Notes under the pieces: model-generated
Seen by the model: only the letters and a program-made list of their open reading frames with translations
What the model was told of the DNA's origin: nothing
Databases searched by the model: none
Translations under genes and position numbers: made by a program
Source of the DNA: Burhinus oedicnemus
Lineage: Eukaryota; Chordata; Aves; Charadriiformes; Burhinidae
DNA: 64,000 nucleotides
Reading direction: 5' to 3'
Assembly (NCBI GenBank): GCA_008921705.1
Contig: VFFE01007869.1
Location: forward strand, 367,392-431,391
Shown: one piece after another, positions 37,088 through 64,000 of the stretch
Layout: each line of letters starts with the position of its first letter
Numbering within the stretch: position 1 is the stretch's first letter

Positions 37088-40000
37088 CACACAAGGTGGG
37101 CTCTGCTCTAAGACCCCACTCCTGGGGGATGGGGAGACACGAGGGAGGCAGGAGACCGTGACAGTGTCTGTCCCCAAGGCAATTCCACAGATTTCTCCTT
37201 CCAGTTGCAGGCTGCGTGCGGCACCAGCAGTGAGGAGACGCTGAAGCGCAGGAGAAGGTGTCAAAGTCAGTCATGGGAGCCTGGCTGGGAAGCGGTACGA
37301 TCAGCTCTGCGGAGAGGGGTTTACGTGAGGGGCTTCTCCCACTTCAGGCTTGTTGCTGGAAGGGAAAGGTGCTCTTCGGGGACTGCTTAGCCTTTGTACA
37401 ACTAGTTTATGAATTACAAGTTCCTTCTGTCTGCAAGGAGCCTAAAGCTTTTTGGTTTACATCTTTGTAAAGACAGCTAAGATTAAGGCGCAATCCAATT
37501 TCCCGCTGCCTTTCATCCCGTACAGTTACGTATTTTGATGCAAAGTGAGTATAAAAGCGTAACACATGAAAATGGAGCGGTTGTACAACCACCAGGCACT
37601 GCTTAACACCGGCCGGCACTGCCCGCGGCGAGCGGGCTCCCTTCCGTGTCGTCTCCTAACGCCACGCCAGAAGGATTAGCACAGAGCAAACAAAACCTGC
37701 CCCGCTGCCGAGCGGCTGATCAACGGGGGGGTTTGACGCACTTTAATCCTCAACTTTGCACTTTTGATATGCTCAGATCTCCTCGGGGCTGGCGGGGCTC
37801 GCTGGTGGCGGGGCCCGTGAGAATCACTGCACAGCTGCCTCGCCAGTCACCTTGTTAATCGCTTTTAAAATGCCACATCAGTTGCAGCGTCTACGACAGT
37901 ATCTGCAACGTTTCCTTCTGATGGCAGCTGGGCAAGGAGTGATGTGGGATTATTGATGTTGTTTTGTGTGCAGGTTTTGCCCTTGATGTTAACCTTAGGT
38001 GGTCACGTTTGTAGGTAGGAGCTGTCCTACTCTATGTTTGCACAGCAGCTAGTGCAATCTGTGGGACCCGTGGTGCTTTATATTGCAAAAATAATAAATT
38101 CCTGACAGTTTAAGTACTAGAATAGGGTTCAGAATAACTGTATAAATAGCAGTGCCTGGGCTTTTAATGGTAACTGTGATAACAAAGACAGTAATGGTTG
38201 TATTTATTTTTTAAAACCTAGAGAAAACCCCTTGACCTTTCTATTATTAAGGAATTCAGGTACAGATGAAGGAATCGTAAAACTGAAACAGAGCATGACC
38301 TCAATTTTTGTATTCAGTGGAAGGTGTTGTAACAGCAAGGATCATTGTTTTACCGTTGCCATATTGCAGCACTCTCAGGCAGAAAGCTTTCCTACGTACA
38401 AAGTGGTACCAAAAAGGAGCTTTAATTTTGTTGAGGTATGTAAACCTGCAAATTACTTGAAATTAAGTGTGCTTTTTCTTGCAGCTGCTTGAAATAGACA
38501 CTTCACAGAATGCCTGTAGAAAACCATAACTTCTCCTTTCACACAGGCTAGAGAAACAGAGAAGGAAATTCCTTCAATTCCATGTAGGCCAAAGCAGAAA
38601 TAAAAACTTCCCAAAACCTGGAACCGAGATTTAATCTTGGGGAAGAACACAAGTATTGGAGAAATTAATTTTTTTTCCCCTCCTTTAATACCCTACTATT
38701 TGTCCTTTTCCAGACTCTTTTTTTTTTTTCCCCGTTTTTATTGTAAATCACTAGAGATTGACTCAGCCTTTCCTCAGGGAGCATTTATCCTAATAACTAC
38801 TGCCATTATGGGGAGGGCATTTTTCCTTACTTAGCCGGCTCCTTTTCCCTGACTTCATCTGGGCAACTCCTCCAAAGCAGCAGAATCACAGCTGAAACGT
38901 ATAGGTATAAAACCGTCAGGCTGTACACGTTATTTGAGTTTCATGAACTGAAGGACAGTAAGGGCTGGCACCTCTGTACTTGAGATTCACCGCAAATCGG
39001 ATTTGTGTATTTAAGGAAATTTCATGGGTGTTGGACCATAAACCTACTCAGCTCATCTTTGCATACAACAGCATTTGATCTAATTTAGCAGCACACAGTG
39101 GTTAATAAATACCGGTCATTCCACCTCAATATGCAGTTTTCTACCCAGGCCTGTTGTCTGTACTCTTCAAAGCAGGGAAGCGTCATAAACATGTTTAAAT
39201 GAATTCCAGCATTGTGCCACGATGTGGAGTACCCTGGTGCTTTTCATAAACGCTATTCTTTAGCCTGCAGCAACACAATTACATAGCACTGTGCAAGCAT
39301 CATCTCACTGTGGCTGCTACATCAAATGCTTCTGCAGCATTTCCAGCCTTAGAAAAGAGGATTGCTTCATGTAATGATTCTGCAGAAGGATCTTATAAAT
39401 ATTGGTATTTTTTGTCCATTTACAGTTAAGCAAACAACAGGAGGCAAAGCAGTTGCTGGAGTACAATCGCTAGCCTTACAGGAAAACGTGAACTGCTGTT
39501 GTGCAGGGCAGGGAGCCCAAGGGAAGTGATGGAGAACATGCAAGAGTGCGTTTGTGTTTGATCTCAATTGCCGGTTTAAATTCTGTTTCTTTATTCTTCG
39601 GCAATAAAATGTTTGAAGGTAAGACAACAAATCGGTTTATGTGAAAAATCCTAACACTCTGTACTTATTTATTAAGCAGACACGAGGTTTGCTTAAAAGC
39701 CACAATAATATAGCAGAATAAAACAAGATTTCTGAATCTACCAGCTTTCGGAGCTGATCCTGAAAGACATGGACCTGCAATACAATTTTGCAGACATTCT
39801 GGACACTCCTGTCTTCTCCATGCTCTAGGAGTTTAGGATCTGATAAAAAAAATTCTCATCAAATACCAGTCAGTGAAACACACTGTCGTATGTCCATTTT
39901 AAATTTACTGAAGAAAATGCAAGATAACACCAGAGCTGGACTGATCTACGGATATAAGGAAAGCAACGTGTGTAGGCAGATATTACATCTTTTATTAGAC

Positions 40001-42845
40001 CTACTGATGTCATGGAAGCTTAGGAATTCGGTGTCCTTGCTTAATTTGGGTTTTTCAAGTTCTGCTGCACATTTTCCATTTCAGGTTGCAAATTCTGGTA
40101 ACTATTGTGCTGTAATGATAGTGTTGCTATAGAGCTACAATGATCAGGCAATGTAAGACAAAGTTTGTAGGTAGAGGATTGTCTAAAAAAAGACATTAAC
40201 TCTGCCTACAACTTCTACTGTAAACTGTGAAAAGCGGTTCTAAAGACACTGTGCAACTAAAACCCGAGTTACAGACCTTCGCAAGATGTAATAAATTGCA
40301 CTAACAGAGCATAGGAAGAATCTTTCTTTTATTATTAACTCCTCTGAATTTTCAAGAAGTGCTGAAGCTCTTTGGAAGCTTATGAAATGAATATTTAAGG
40401 TTATCTTAAAATGCAATTCACAAATAGCACCATCGCTGCTTGGTTTCAACACCTTAGGTTTAAAACTGAGGCAGCCTGTACAGAATTTTTGTCTTTACTC
40501 TTCTAAGTCAGCTCTAAGGAAGAAAAATTATTTAAGAAACACATTCTTACTTTACGATTAAACAGCAACTACGGAAGTTTCATTTTCAGTTAAAATAAAA
40601 ATTGAGGGATATAGAATATATGGGAAACCAGGTGGCTCCTTAGAAAGTATATCATTTTTATATTATGTATTTCTAAAATAAATACCAAGCAAGACACATG
40701 CAAAAACACAGACCTACAGAAATATCATAAAGCAAAAAAAAGGGTGTTTAAAAGAAGAACATGGCCCATCCTCCCCACACACTTGCCCATTTGAATTCCT
40801 TGCAGGCCACCTCTGACAGTCCCTGGGGGCGATTCCTCTTCCACTCACCCACTAGGAAGAGGGGCAAGTGAGACAAACTGATCTGCATTTCTAAGTGCAA
40901 ATAAAAATAAATCCTTTAAACTACTGCATATAAAGTGTCAAATACCATATTAAAACAATAACAAAAAAAAAAGATCTTCCAGTTGAGCTGGTTAACAGAT
41001 ACAAAGCTGTTTGTCAAACTGTTAAGCGTGTAAAGAACTTTGTCACAGTTTTGAGAGTAAGATTCAAGTTGCATGTTTATGAACAAAGGGGGTTGTCTAC
41101 AGAAAGTATTTTTTTTAAAACAGTGGTTCCATATAGTCTCTAAAGATGCTGAAGGGCACAATTTAACACTGAACAGAGAATAAAAATTGTGCATTTTCTT
41201 CTCTGAAGATATTAGCTTGTGCATTTTAAAAAGAAATCATTATAGTGGTGATTTTTAATGGTAAGTTGTAATACTTAAGACCACTCTCGTGAAATCTCCT
41301 ATGACACATTAAGTAACATGGACAAGATACCGTATTAGATACCCTGTTACAGATCTTACTGTAAACCCAAACAGTTGATAGATTTTAAAGTGCACCACAT
41401 CTTGCAGGACGAGTTACTTTGGGAACAGTTCTGTACAAAACACTACAGCTAATGAACAACTTGAACTGTGACTTAGTGTCTACATCTGAAATCATGGCCA
41501 AAATTCAGCTGTTCAGCTCAGCCCTTCACCATCCAGCGCAAGAGGGATGTAAGCCCAGACAATGTGTTCAAGCTTAGAAGTCAGATGCGGACGCAACAGA
41601 TTTCTGGTTCTATTTATGCCTGAAAAAGCCCACCTCCCACAAAATCCAAACAGATCCAGGAGGTAGATGCTTCTCTGCCTTTAATTGTCGATTAAATACG
41701 TAACAGTAAGATTACACATTTCAAGTATGCAGTTCAGATCCTTTATCATAAGCAGGGGAAAAAAAAAAAAAAGGTCTTAAAAAAACCCCAACACCCTAAC
41801 TGAGCTTTTCTCAGGAACATGCAGGATATGGTAAAATCCCCTTTTTCTGAAAGTGGCTCCAATCCCCCACTCCCGCTTCCCAGGAAAATGTCATTAATCT
41901 ATGGGCAATTTCAGATACCTTTCTTGCTTAAGCTGCTTATGCTGTCCGTCATGAAGCGAGGATGCATGCTTAGCAGTTAAGGTATCAAGTATATATAGAT
42001 TATACAAGCTATTAATTTCTTCTATAGAGTCTCAACATAAACAATTGCTCAGACTGAGCCGAGAGCAGTTGGCCACCAAACTGAACAGAAACAAGAAGTG
42101 TGCGTGGGGGGAGGTTAAGTATTGCAGATATGCAACCATCTGTAGCATTCGCCTAGGACTGCCAATACATCCTTTTAATAACAAGCCAGATTGCAAGAGG
42201 AAATCTCTTTTAAAATATAGATACACAGATACTGAAATAAAGATATATTAACATACTGCATCTGTAGCAGGGTATGAGGTAAGTGCCCTTGCCCTCCGTG
42301 TCAGAAATCTAAGAGAATGCAGAGGAGGAGTTGAAGAAACAAAGAAAGAAATCATGCAGAAGTAAGCGCAGCAGATGAGCGTTGCTCTGAACTCCAGATC
42401 CCCAGCTCTGGCAGCTGAGACAACATCTCAGAAGCGCCAGCTGAAAGAGTTCCTTGGTCAAGCAAGCTAGAATTGCATTTTATGCTTTACTTGAAGCTTT
42501 CTGTATCTGCACAGCTGACTGACGCCTCACTACTTACTTTTGTTTCATCACTGGTGTTGGAACGAAAGACAGAACCTACAAGGATGCTTTTTCTCCGTAG
42601 GGAACGATGAACGTAAGGCCTGTGAAGCATGCTGGAGAGGGACCTCCATTCTAAAACATGCCTGGGGAACACCGGCTGATGGAGGTATTTCTTAGGTTGC
42701 TATGGTCTATCCCAGTGCTATCTCCTAGAAGAAGTTACAAGATTAGAACTATGCTCCTGTGGGACCTGGATATTTAAGGGCCAGACAACAATCCCAAGCA
42801 GAGCCCAGCGTTTCGCAGTATTTGTTTGAGAGGTTAACACACAGA
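37088..42845. other. Intergenic spacer between the SKIL promoter and the PRKCI 3' end
   Basis: This is about 5.8 kb without a recognisable gene or mobile element. The first few hundred bases are moderately GC-rich, and the rest is AT-rich with A/T runs near 38650, 38710 and 41758. Open frames are under 115 codons and show no family similarity. Confidence 0.7.
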
Positions 42846-45384
42846 GGCCTAATATAAATGTTTTATTTGAAGTAAAAAGTGTGCACAAATAAAGGGAATG
42901 ATTACACAACAACGTTCAAGACCATATTCCATACGAAACAGGAAAACAGTAGTGACAATATTAACCAGCAGAGCACCCGCAGGAATCCAACTCGTATACA
43001 AAGAGGAGGTTACTCCACATAAATACATTATGCTTCTGATGCAGACACTTTCTCCAAAAGACAAAGCTTACTGCACTGGACTGTTTACACCCAATGTCCC
43101 TTCTGAATATTTGTGACAGTTGCTATATGCTTAACAATGAAAAATAACTGTTAATATCATGGCACTTTGGAGAAAATTAAAAGTTTAAAAATGGATTTAC
43201 AGTCATTTAAGATGTTTGTCACTTAGCAACATTCTTAATGGTTAGATACATAAATAGAAAAAGTATATTTTCTGTGACATTATCTATTAAAAAAAATTAA
43301 CTTTTGCTTTAAGCACAAAAGACAGTGTTTTACTCCATTACTCTTCTGTGATGAACAGCAGAAATGCCCTTCCTTACCTAAAGCCATTTTACTTAATATC
43401 CCATGTGATATTAAGCCACTGTAGAGACAAGGCTTTTCTTGTTTGTTCTAAGTAACTTCCAAGTTTAATATCAATTAAGTTCTGATGTCTAAACTAGTCA
43501 TGCGGGTGTAGAAGTCAGAGGCTAAACAATTAATCACAAGTTTAAAACTGCATGTAAGCAGTTCACTTGACGTGAACTAAATGTGCTGAAGTTATTAGCT
43601 GCTCTTTAAAAGGAGGTTGGCTCCGATATTTTACATTTGAAAATATACAACTTGAGTTTATGGGAACCTGATTTTTAACAGTGCGGAGGTTCAAAGCTTC
43701 CCTGAAATCGAGGCCCCTCCAATCACTTCCCAGTTTTGAACACTCAGCCCGATACTTAAGCGTTTCCTATTCATGTTGCAAAGAAAAATACAAACTAAGT
43801 ACCATACCATGACACTACTGTGTATTTGTGCAATCCCTCTCCTTGAAGCTAACATGTAAGTGAAAAAACATTCACCAGAAGATTTGTGCTATGAATTTAC
43901 AGTGTCACCATACAAGGATTTTCAAGGAGAACAATGACCAAGCAGAAGTCTTCTTAAAAGTTTCCGATAAGGTTTCCTGACTTGTGCTTACAATACGTAG
44001 GTCTGCTTTCAGTAATGCTTAGCTTGCCTTACAGCTCTTACATATATAACACAGATTCTTTTCTTCAATGTCTCTTAATCCCTTTTCCCCAAAATAATAA
44101 AAAAAGTGATACATTTGGCATTTCTTCATCCTAAGACACTCAAAACTATTCCTTAAACATGAAAAATAAGAATTATCTGTGCTGTATATTACACTGTTTA
44201 CTAACATGAAATGTAAGAATCACAACCCCCCAAAAGTCCTAGTTTGAACCATTCTTTCAATTTATTCCAATTGCTTTACTATTAACTTTGAATCTACTAC
44301 CAACACTTAAGGTTTAATTGCAATTACAAATCACCATCTGTAAGTGGAGAAGTTAAGGGAGTCGTTGTGGACAGCACCTATTTTTTCCTAGACGTGCTTT
44401 TTCCACTGGCAAAGTTGAATGCATTTCCAACAGTATGGCAGTAAGATTAAACAAAAGGAAACAATGCCCTTATTTTGGCCATAGCAATAGTGTATGCAGT
44501 TCTGATACAGTTAAGACAGCAAGTGTAAAAGCAATAAATAATAGTATGAGGTTCTACATCTGTCAATATCAGCTGCCCATTACTGCTAAATTACACTCAA
44601 GAGATTTTAACTTTTTAAAGTATTAATTGAATTCCATTTATTTAAACTGACACTTTATACTACGTACAACCCTCACTGAAAGGGACAGGCTCAGAAAGGC
44701 ACTCTCTGGGTATCAGTGTACAATTCCTAGTCTATCATTTTGGAGCAAAGTCTATTGATTCTAATACCGAGTTAATCATCTCCTTTTGGATAGGATAAAT
44801 ATACCTTATGAAGCAGCCATTCTTGACCTATTCAGTTTAAAAATCCACTCTCCTTGCTGTCATTTCAATCTGAATGGCAATAACATAGGGCTAACTTCTA
44901 AGTCTAAGGAGAACAGGGAAATCATGTTTAGAGAGAAGAGATTTAAAACTACAGCAGTCATAAGGTCTTATTTGCCTTGCTGGAAAAATGGAAGTCTTTT
45001 AACAGTATTTTACTACATCTTCTAGTGCAATTTGTGTTCTTAAAGCAATAAGAAAAACTTTCCTTTAGCAGAACGCTGTATTGGCAGGTTATACAGCCAG
45101 ACCCCGTTGTTTAGTCAGGAGCCCCAAAGACCAATTTCTGTTTTAAAATTCTAGTTTGGCAAGACTGTTGGGAAGTTTGACATTGTAAATCTGGCAGCCA
45201 AAGGTTCAAGCATAACAACTGTCCTGGACGACAATTAATACAAAAAGAAAATTAGTAATTCACACTAGGTGGCAAGGGTAAGATGTTCAGTTACTCATTT
45301 TATGCAAGTGCATCCACATGAAGAGACATTTATCCATGCAGAAACAAACAGAGTAACAATTGGCACAGTCCAGAAACGGAGAAT
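42846..45384 (-). other. PRKCI: PRKCI 3' UTR (inferred, about 2.5 kb)
   Basis: This AT-rich stretch runs from the PRKCI stop down to an AATAAA that is followed by a GT-rich element. The length is close to what I recall for mammalian PRKCI transcripts. No coding similarity is seen within it. Confidence 0.6.
42862..42867 (-). terminator. Candidate poly(A) signal AATAAA for PRKCI
   Basis: In minus-strand sense TCAAATAAAAC is followed about 20 bases later by CTCTGTGTGTTAAC, a textbook GT-rich downstream element. This is the best-supported 3' end in the window. Confidence 0.65.
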
Positions 45385-60227
<14,843 letters not shown>

Positions 60228-63200
60228 CTGAGAAAAAGAAAAATAAATTTGAGAAATTATACTGCAGTCTGTAGCACTTGATCATCACCTCTGACTCATT
60301 CCATATACCACTAATATAAAACCCATCCCTGCTGCAGCCCCCTAAAAAATATTGTTAGTAAACTGCTTGCTACACGAAGGGAACTTACGTGCTAAGTTAG
60401 GCTCCAAGTGATTTTTATTACCAACTACTTGACATTTAACCCTCCAGGTATCTGCTTAAGAAAAATTAAGATTTAAACGACCTAATAACTACGAAGTGAG
60501 CTGCAGCAGATATTAATCACACAGAGAAATGAGTTATATTGTAACAGTGGAAACTGAAGAATTAAATACCAGAAAAATTTTGAAGAACATTATTAACGTA
60601 TTGCTGGTTTTGCCTGCTCTTCAACAATTATTTTGTTATTAGATATCAAAACATCGTAAGAACGTACACATCTTCTCCAGCTAAATTTTGATTGTGTAGA
60701 TGTCATGAAAAATTAATTAAAAATATTAAACAGGTTTCCTAGCAGATTAGGGGGGAAGTTCCAAATATTAAAAGTGCCTTTAAAAAGCAGACCCGTGACA
60801 CTTCATCACAATGATGGGGAAGCCTGACAGAGAAATATATACTTAGAATGAAAATTTACTACTTTACTGTTATGCAGAATAGATATTTGTTATAATTAAG
60901 ATTAAGGGTTAGTTAACCCAGTGTTTTAAATATGTTAACATAAAATGCTGACCCATTGTCTTGGTATTTACCGGGCCTTAAAGGAGACCAGGTGACTCAG
61001 GGTTGCAGTCCTTTAAACAAAGGATTTCAGAGAGACAGTTCAGAAGAAGGTGGAGGGGGAAGGAGGTCGGGGGGGGGAAGAGGGCTGTTTACAAAACTAC
61101 TCTTCAAACATCTTATAATTTCATATAAGCCTAATGTCTGAGCTATGAGACTAATCTTCCCAAAAAACCTCAGCCAGTTGGGATTTGTTTCAGTTGGTGC
61201 CAGCCGTCAGCACGATTTGGTGGGAGGAAAAATATAATTGCAGCAACAGACAAAGTTTCTATCTGGTCAAAATTCACATCAACATACTTACCAGAGTGAA
61301 GCATATATATGCAGCAATTTAAACGTCTTTAACTCATCTTGTGCATGGGCACAGCGGTATCAAGAAGGTGACTTAAAAAAACATACCGTGGTCACTGAAC
61401 CTGAACCACTTTCAGGCCTGGCAGAGAACACATCTGATAAACATGCTTGCCTGAGGCTCCTTTAAGTTCAGCAGCATGAATAAAATAAACTAGCCATTTC
61501 TAAGCACTCTAGAAGAACAGCTAGTCTACTTCTGGACCTATGAGCATGACCAGAGTTAGTTTAGTTAGGGGAAGGACTCTAGTAAATGGTTAGGATAGTG
61601 AAATGACACCACTTCAATAATCTGAATAAAGCAGCCAAAAAGCTGCTACGTTATTTGGCTGCAGAATTGCTCCTCTTCTTTCCACACGAAACAAAAATGC
61701 AAACCAAAACAACATTTGGACTCCCGTATTTAGACACAGTACTAAAGAACATAGGGCAAATGGAGCTTCATTTGAAGCACCTGATTGTGCAATTCCCACA
61801 AGGCAAACTGTTCTCTCCGATACAAAGTTCTCCTTTTGCATCCTCTCTCAAAATGCACAAGCTGAGAACCCAATGCCAACGTTTGTCTCTATGAACTGAG
61901 GCAGATTCAACAGTGCATTACTGTTTGTTTCAGACACACAGGCATCAACCAAAGAGAAACCCATGAGGCTGTTTTAGGAGGCAAAGTCTTAACCTGTATT
62001 TCCTGTTAGTCAGGGAAGGAAATAAGGCACTGCTTACTTAGCAACTTCACTGATTTTGTGCTAAAGTTTACCATCCCTTCATTTATTCACATTTTAGTGC
62101 ATATATATTCACTTCAGAATATTTTCTTAAACAAAAACTTAAGTTCTGAAGGGCACTGAGAAGTTACAGTGTTTCAACTATTGCAGTTTATTTTGTGATT
62201 GAGCTAGTCAGTAATGGAAGGGGGTATGTTGAAAGAAGTGGTGACTACATGGCTATTATTGTCAGACAAGCAAAAAGAGTTAGGTGATAGACCACAATCT
62301 CAAGAGACTGTAATCACTGATGCTCTAGCAAAAACTGAAGATTAAAAAAGAAGAAAAAGTATTAGCAAAAACCGTTCAGCAGGTTTCCCAATTTGATAAT
62401 TCAATCCCAATTTGACAATTCCAATTTTCCAATTTGATAATTCAAGTCCACTTAAAAATATTTATCTGTACTACAGTGAACAGAAGAAGTCACAATATTA
62501 AGATGTACCGAAAAGCCCAGGAATCCCTCTGTATCTATAAAGTAAAGGCTGGTACCAACCGAAAAACCCCCTCACTCTTCCTACTTGTTGCTACCTTCAA
62601 GTAGCAAAATAGTTGCCCTTCGAATAAAAGGAGAGTTTAATTATTTTAGAATTTAAATTAAATTACTAAATTACTACTTTAATATCTCCAACAGGACATG
62701 TATCAGACAGTTATTAAGTACATTTGGAAGATCTCACCGTCTCTGTTGTAACAAACGCTAATCAGTCTTTCAGAGAACCCTAGCTAATAGCAATATTAAA
62801 AAAAAAAAAGATATGAATAAGGGTCTACAAGCAACAACTAGCACACTTTTCCTAGAGATGTAAAGATTTACTTAACACAGAAACTGAAAGATGGATCTTT
62901 CTACGAGCTTTATTTTGCCATTTTAACTATACTGATGACACTGACATTTTCTACTGAGACAGATCTCACTTCAGAGTGGTTCTGTTATCACACCTTTGCA
63001 TTATATGGCACTTTCCGCACTTCTTGCGCCTAACACCACATTGATGATGTCTTCGTTAGGAAAAAGCTGTATTCACTCAAGCTAAGACATAAAGTTAAAA
63101 CTCTACTGAGAAGCAGTTGTGTGGTGCTTAGAGACATGGTTTAGTGGCAGACCTGGTAGAGTAGGGTCAATGGTTGGACTAGATGATCTTAAAGGTCTTT

Positions 63201-64000
63201 TCTAACCTAAACAATTCTATGATTCTAATGTGGCATTTTAAACAAAAATTAGTAGGCTAAGTTAAAGAACAAAGGAAAGTTAATGCAGACCATAGCCTGC
63301 TGCCTTGCATGAAAAAATACGAAATGCTTTCTTTCACTAAGACATGGGAAAAAAATTCTTGCCAATAGCCCTTTCCTTCTGATGAAGGTAAGCTTATGCA
63401 CTGGTTAATAAACATGTTTGTTATAAAGCTATTCTAAGGCGTAATGTCCTTATTTGTCTTCTCATGACACACAGAGGGAATTAGAAGAAAATCTGATTCA
63501 AGCACACCCTTTGCACCACCACATTTGGATGTGTCAGTTAACTCTTACTATAGAAGCAGTAGTTTTTTTAGAATTTGTTTTAGTACTATTATAATAGGTC
63601 TTAATCAGGGACCTGCAAGTAGGAAACGTGCAAATAAACAACAGAGTACTTGTCCTGAATTACCTTCAGTAAAAATGTTGTCATTTGTATCTTCCATGAG
63701 GATCATTTTATTCATAATACTAAAAGGCCTGCCCGAATCAATACCATGCAAATTTAAGAATCAGTAAAAGATAAATCATAGGAAGACTGAGAAAATGCAA
63801 ATGGTAAATCTAAACACGAAGAGCAGAGAACAGATTTTAAATATCTCTAGAAGACCATAAACCTCATCACTATCTTCCCTACCTTTCCTCTGAGATCAAA
63901 AAGCTTTTCTCGTGCCTTTTCTTTTACAGATCATCCAACAGTTATAATATCCTTTAACAAAAAAAAAAAAAAAAAAAAAAATAAAAAAAAAAACACAACA
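60228..64000 (-). other. PRKCI first intron (partial)
   Basis: This is sequence upstream of coding exon 2. The exon with the start codon is not in the window. It holds a CR1-type 3' end at 63121-63228 and a terminal A-rich run from about 63960. A 16-bp direct repeat (CAATTTGATAATTCAA) occurs at 62389-62404 and 62430-62445. Nothing else was recognised. Confidence 0.75.
63121..63228 (+). mobile_element. CR1-type 3' UTR fragment
   Basis: TGGTGCTTAGAGACATGG, then TGGTTGGACTAGATGATC, then a TTCTAACCTAAAC block and a terminal ATTCTATGATTCTA together match the tail of an avian CR1-related retroposon that is very common in bird genomes. Only the untranslated 3' tail is present. The subfamily is not determined. 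Confidence 0.8.

Noticed and set aside
36898..37161. Serine/valine-rich 87-codon open frame
   Set aside because: It is an accidental reading of the minisatellite. The 29-bp unit shifts frame every copy and the peptide repeat is a by-product.

Overview
The window is vertebrate nuclear DNA, almost certainly from a bird. It holds three spliced genes whose exons I could place to the base: CLDN11 (claudin-11), SKIL (SnoN) and PRKCI (atypical protein kinase C iota). The repeats are avian in type: CR1 LINE 3' ends, and a solo LTR resembling a bird ERVK-like family I know. All three genes are on the minus strand, so transcription order is PRKCI, SKIL, CLDN11, the order I know from human 3q26.2. I cannot name the species; the LTR hints at a neoavian bird, but that is inference.

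Layout from low to high coordinate. 1-1037: CLDN11 3' UTR. 1038-11099: the complete CLDN11 coding region in three exons (207 codons plus stop), with a CR1 fragment beside exon 2 and an AT-rich palindrome in intron 1. About 11100-11340: the GC-rich CLDN11 5' flank. 11340-15246: gene-free spacer with an (AAAAC)10 microsatellite. About 15247-20218: a long SKIL 3' UTR. 20219-34080: the complete SKIL coding region in six exons (690 codons plus stop), with an antisense CR1 in the last intron and a sense-oriented solo LTR between exons 1 and 2 of the coding part. 34081-36070: SKIL 5' UTR and a CpG-island promoter. 36077-37087: a 29-bp minisatellite with a 145-bp higher-order period. 37088-42845: gene-free spacer. 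About 42846-45384: PRKCI 3' UTR. 45385-60227: twelve PRKCI coding exons; the first coding exon lies beyond the right edge.

The most important anomaly is in PRKCI. The exons encoding most of the C1 zinc finger, the hinge, the glycine-rich loop and the ATP-anchoring lysine (about 175 residues, five exons if the gene has the usual 18) should lie between 51583 and 52651. That interval is only 1,067 bp and I see none of them. Flanking splice phases do not match and a direct join meets a stop codon, so a functional skipped form is unlikely. An assembly deletion is the simplest explanation.

Biologically, SKIL encodes a nuclear repressor of TGF-beta/SMAD transcription. PRKCI encodes the kinase of the PAR polarity complex. 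CLDN11 encodes the tight-junction claudin of myelin and Sertoli cells. They are long-standing neighbours rather than an operon-like unit. I saw no CRISPR array, tRNA or rRNA gene, and no clearly new biological system.
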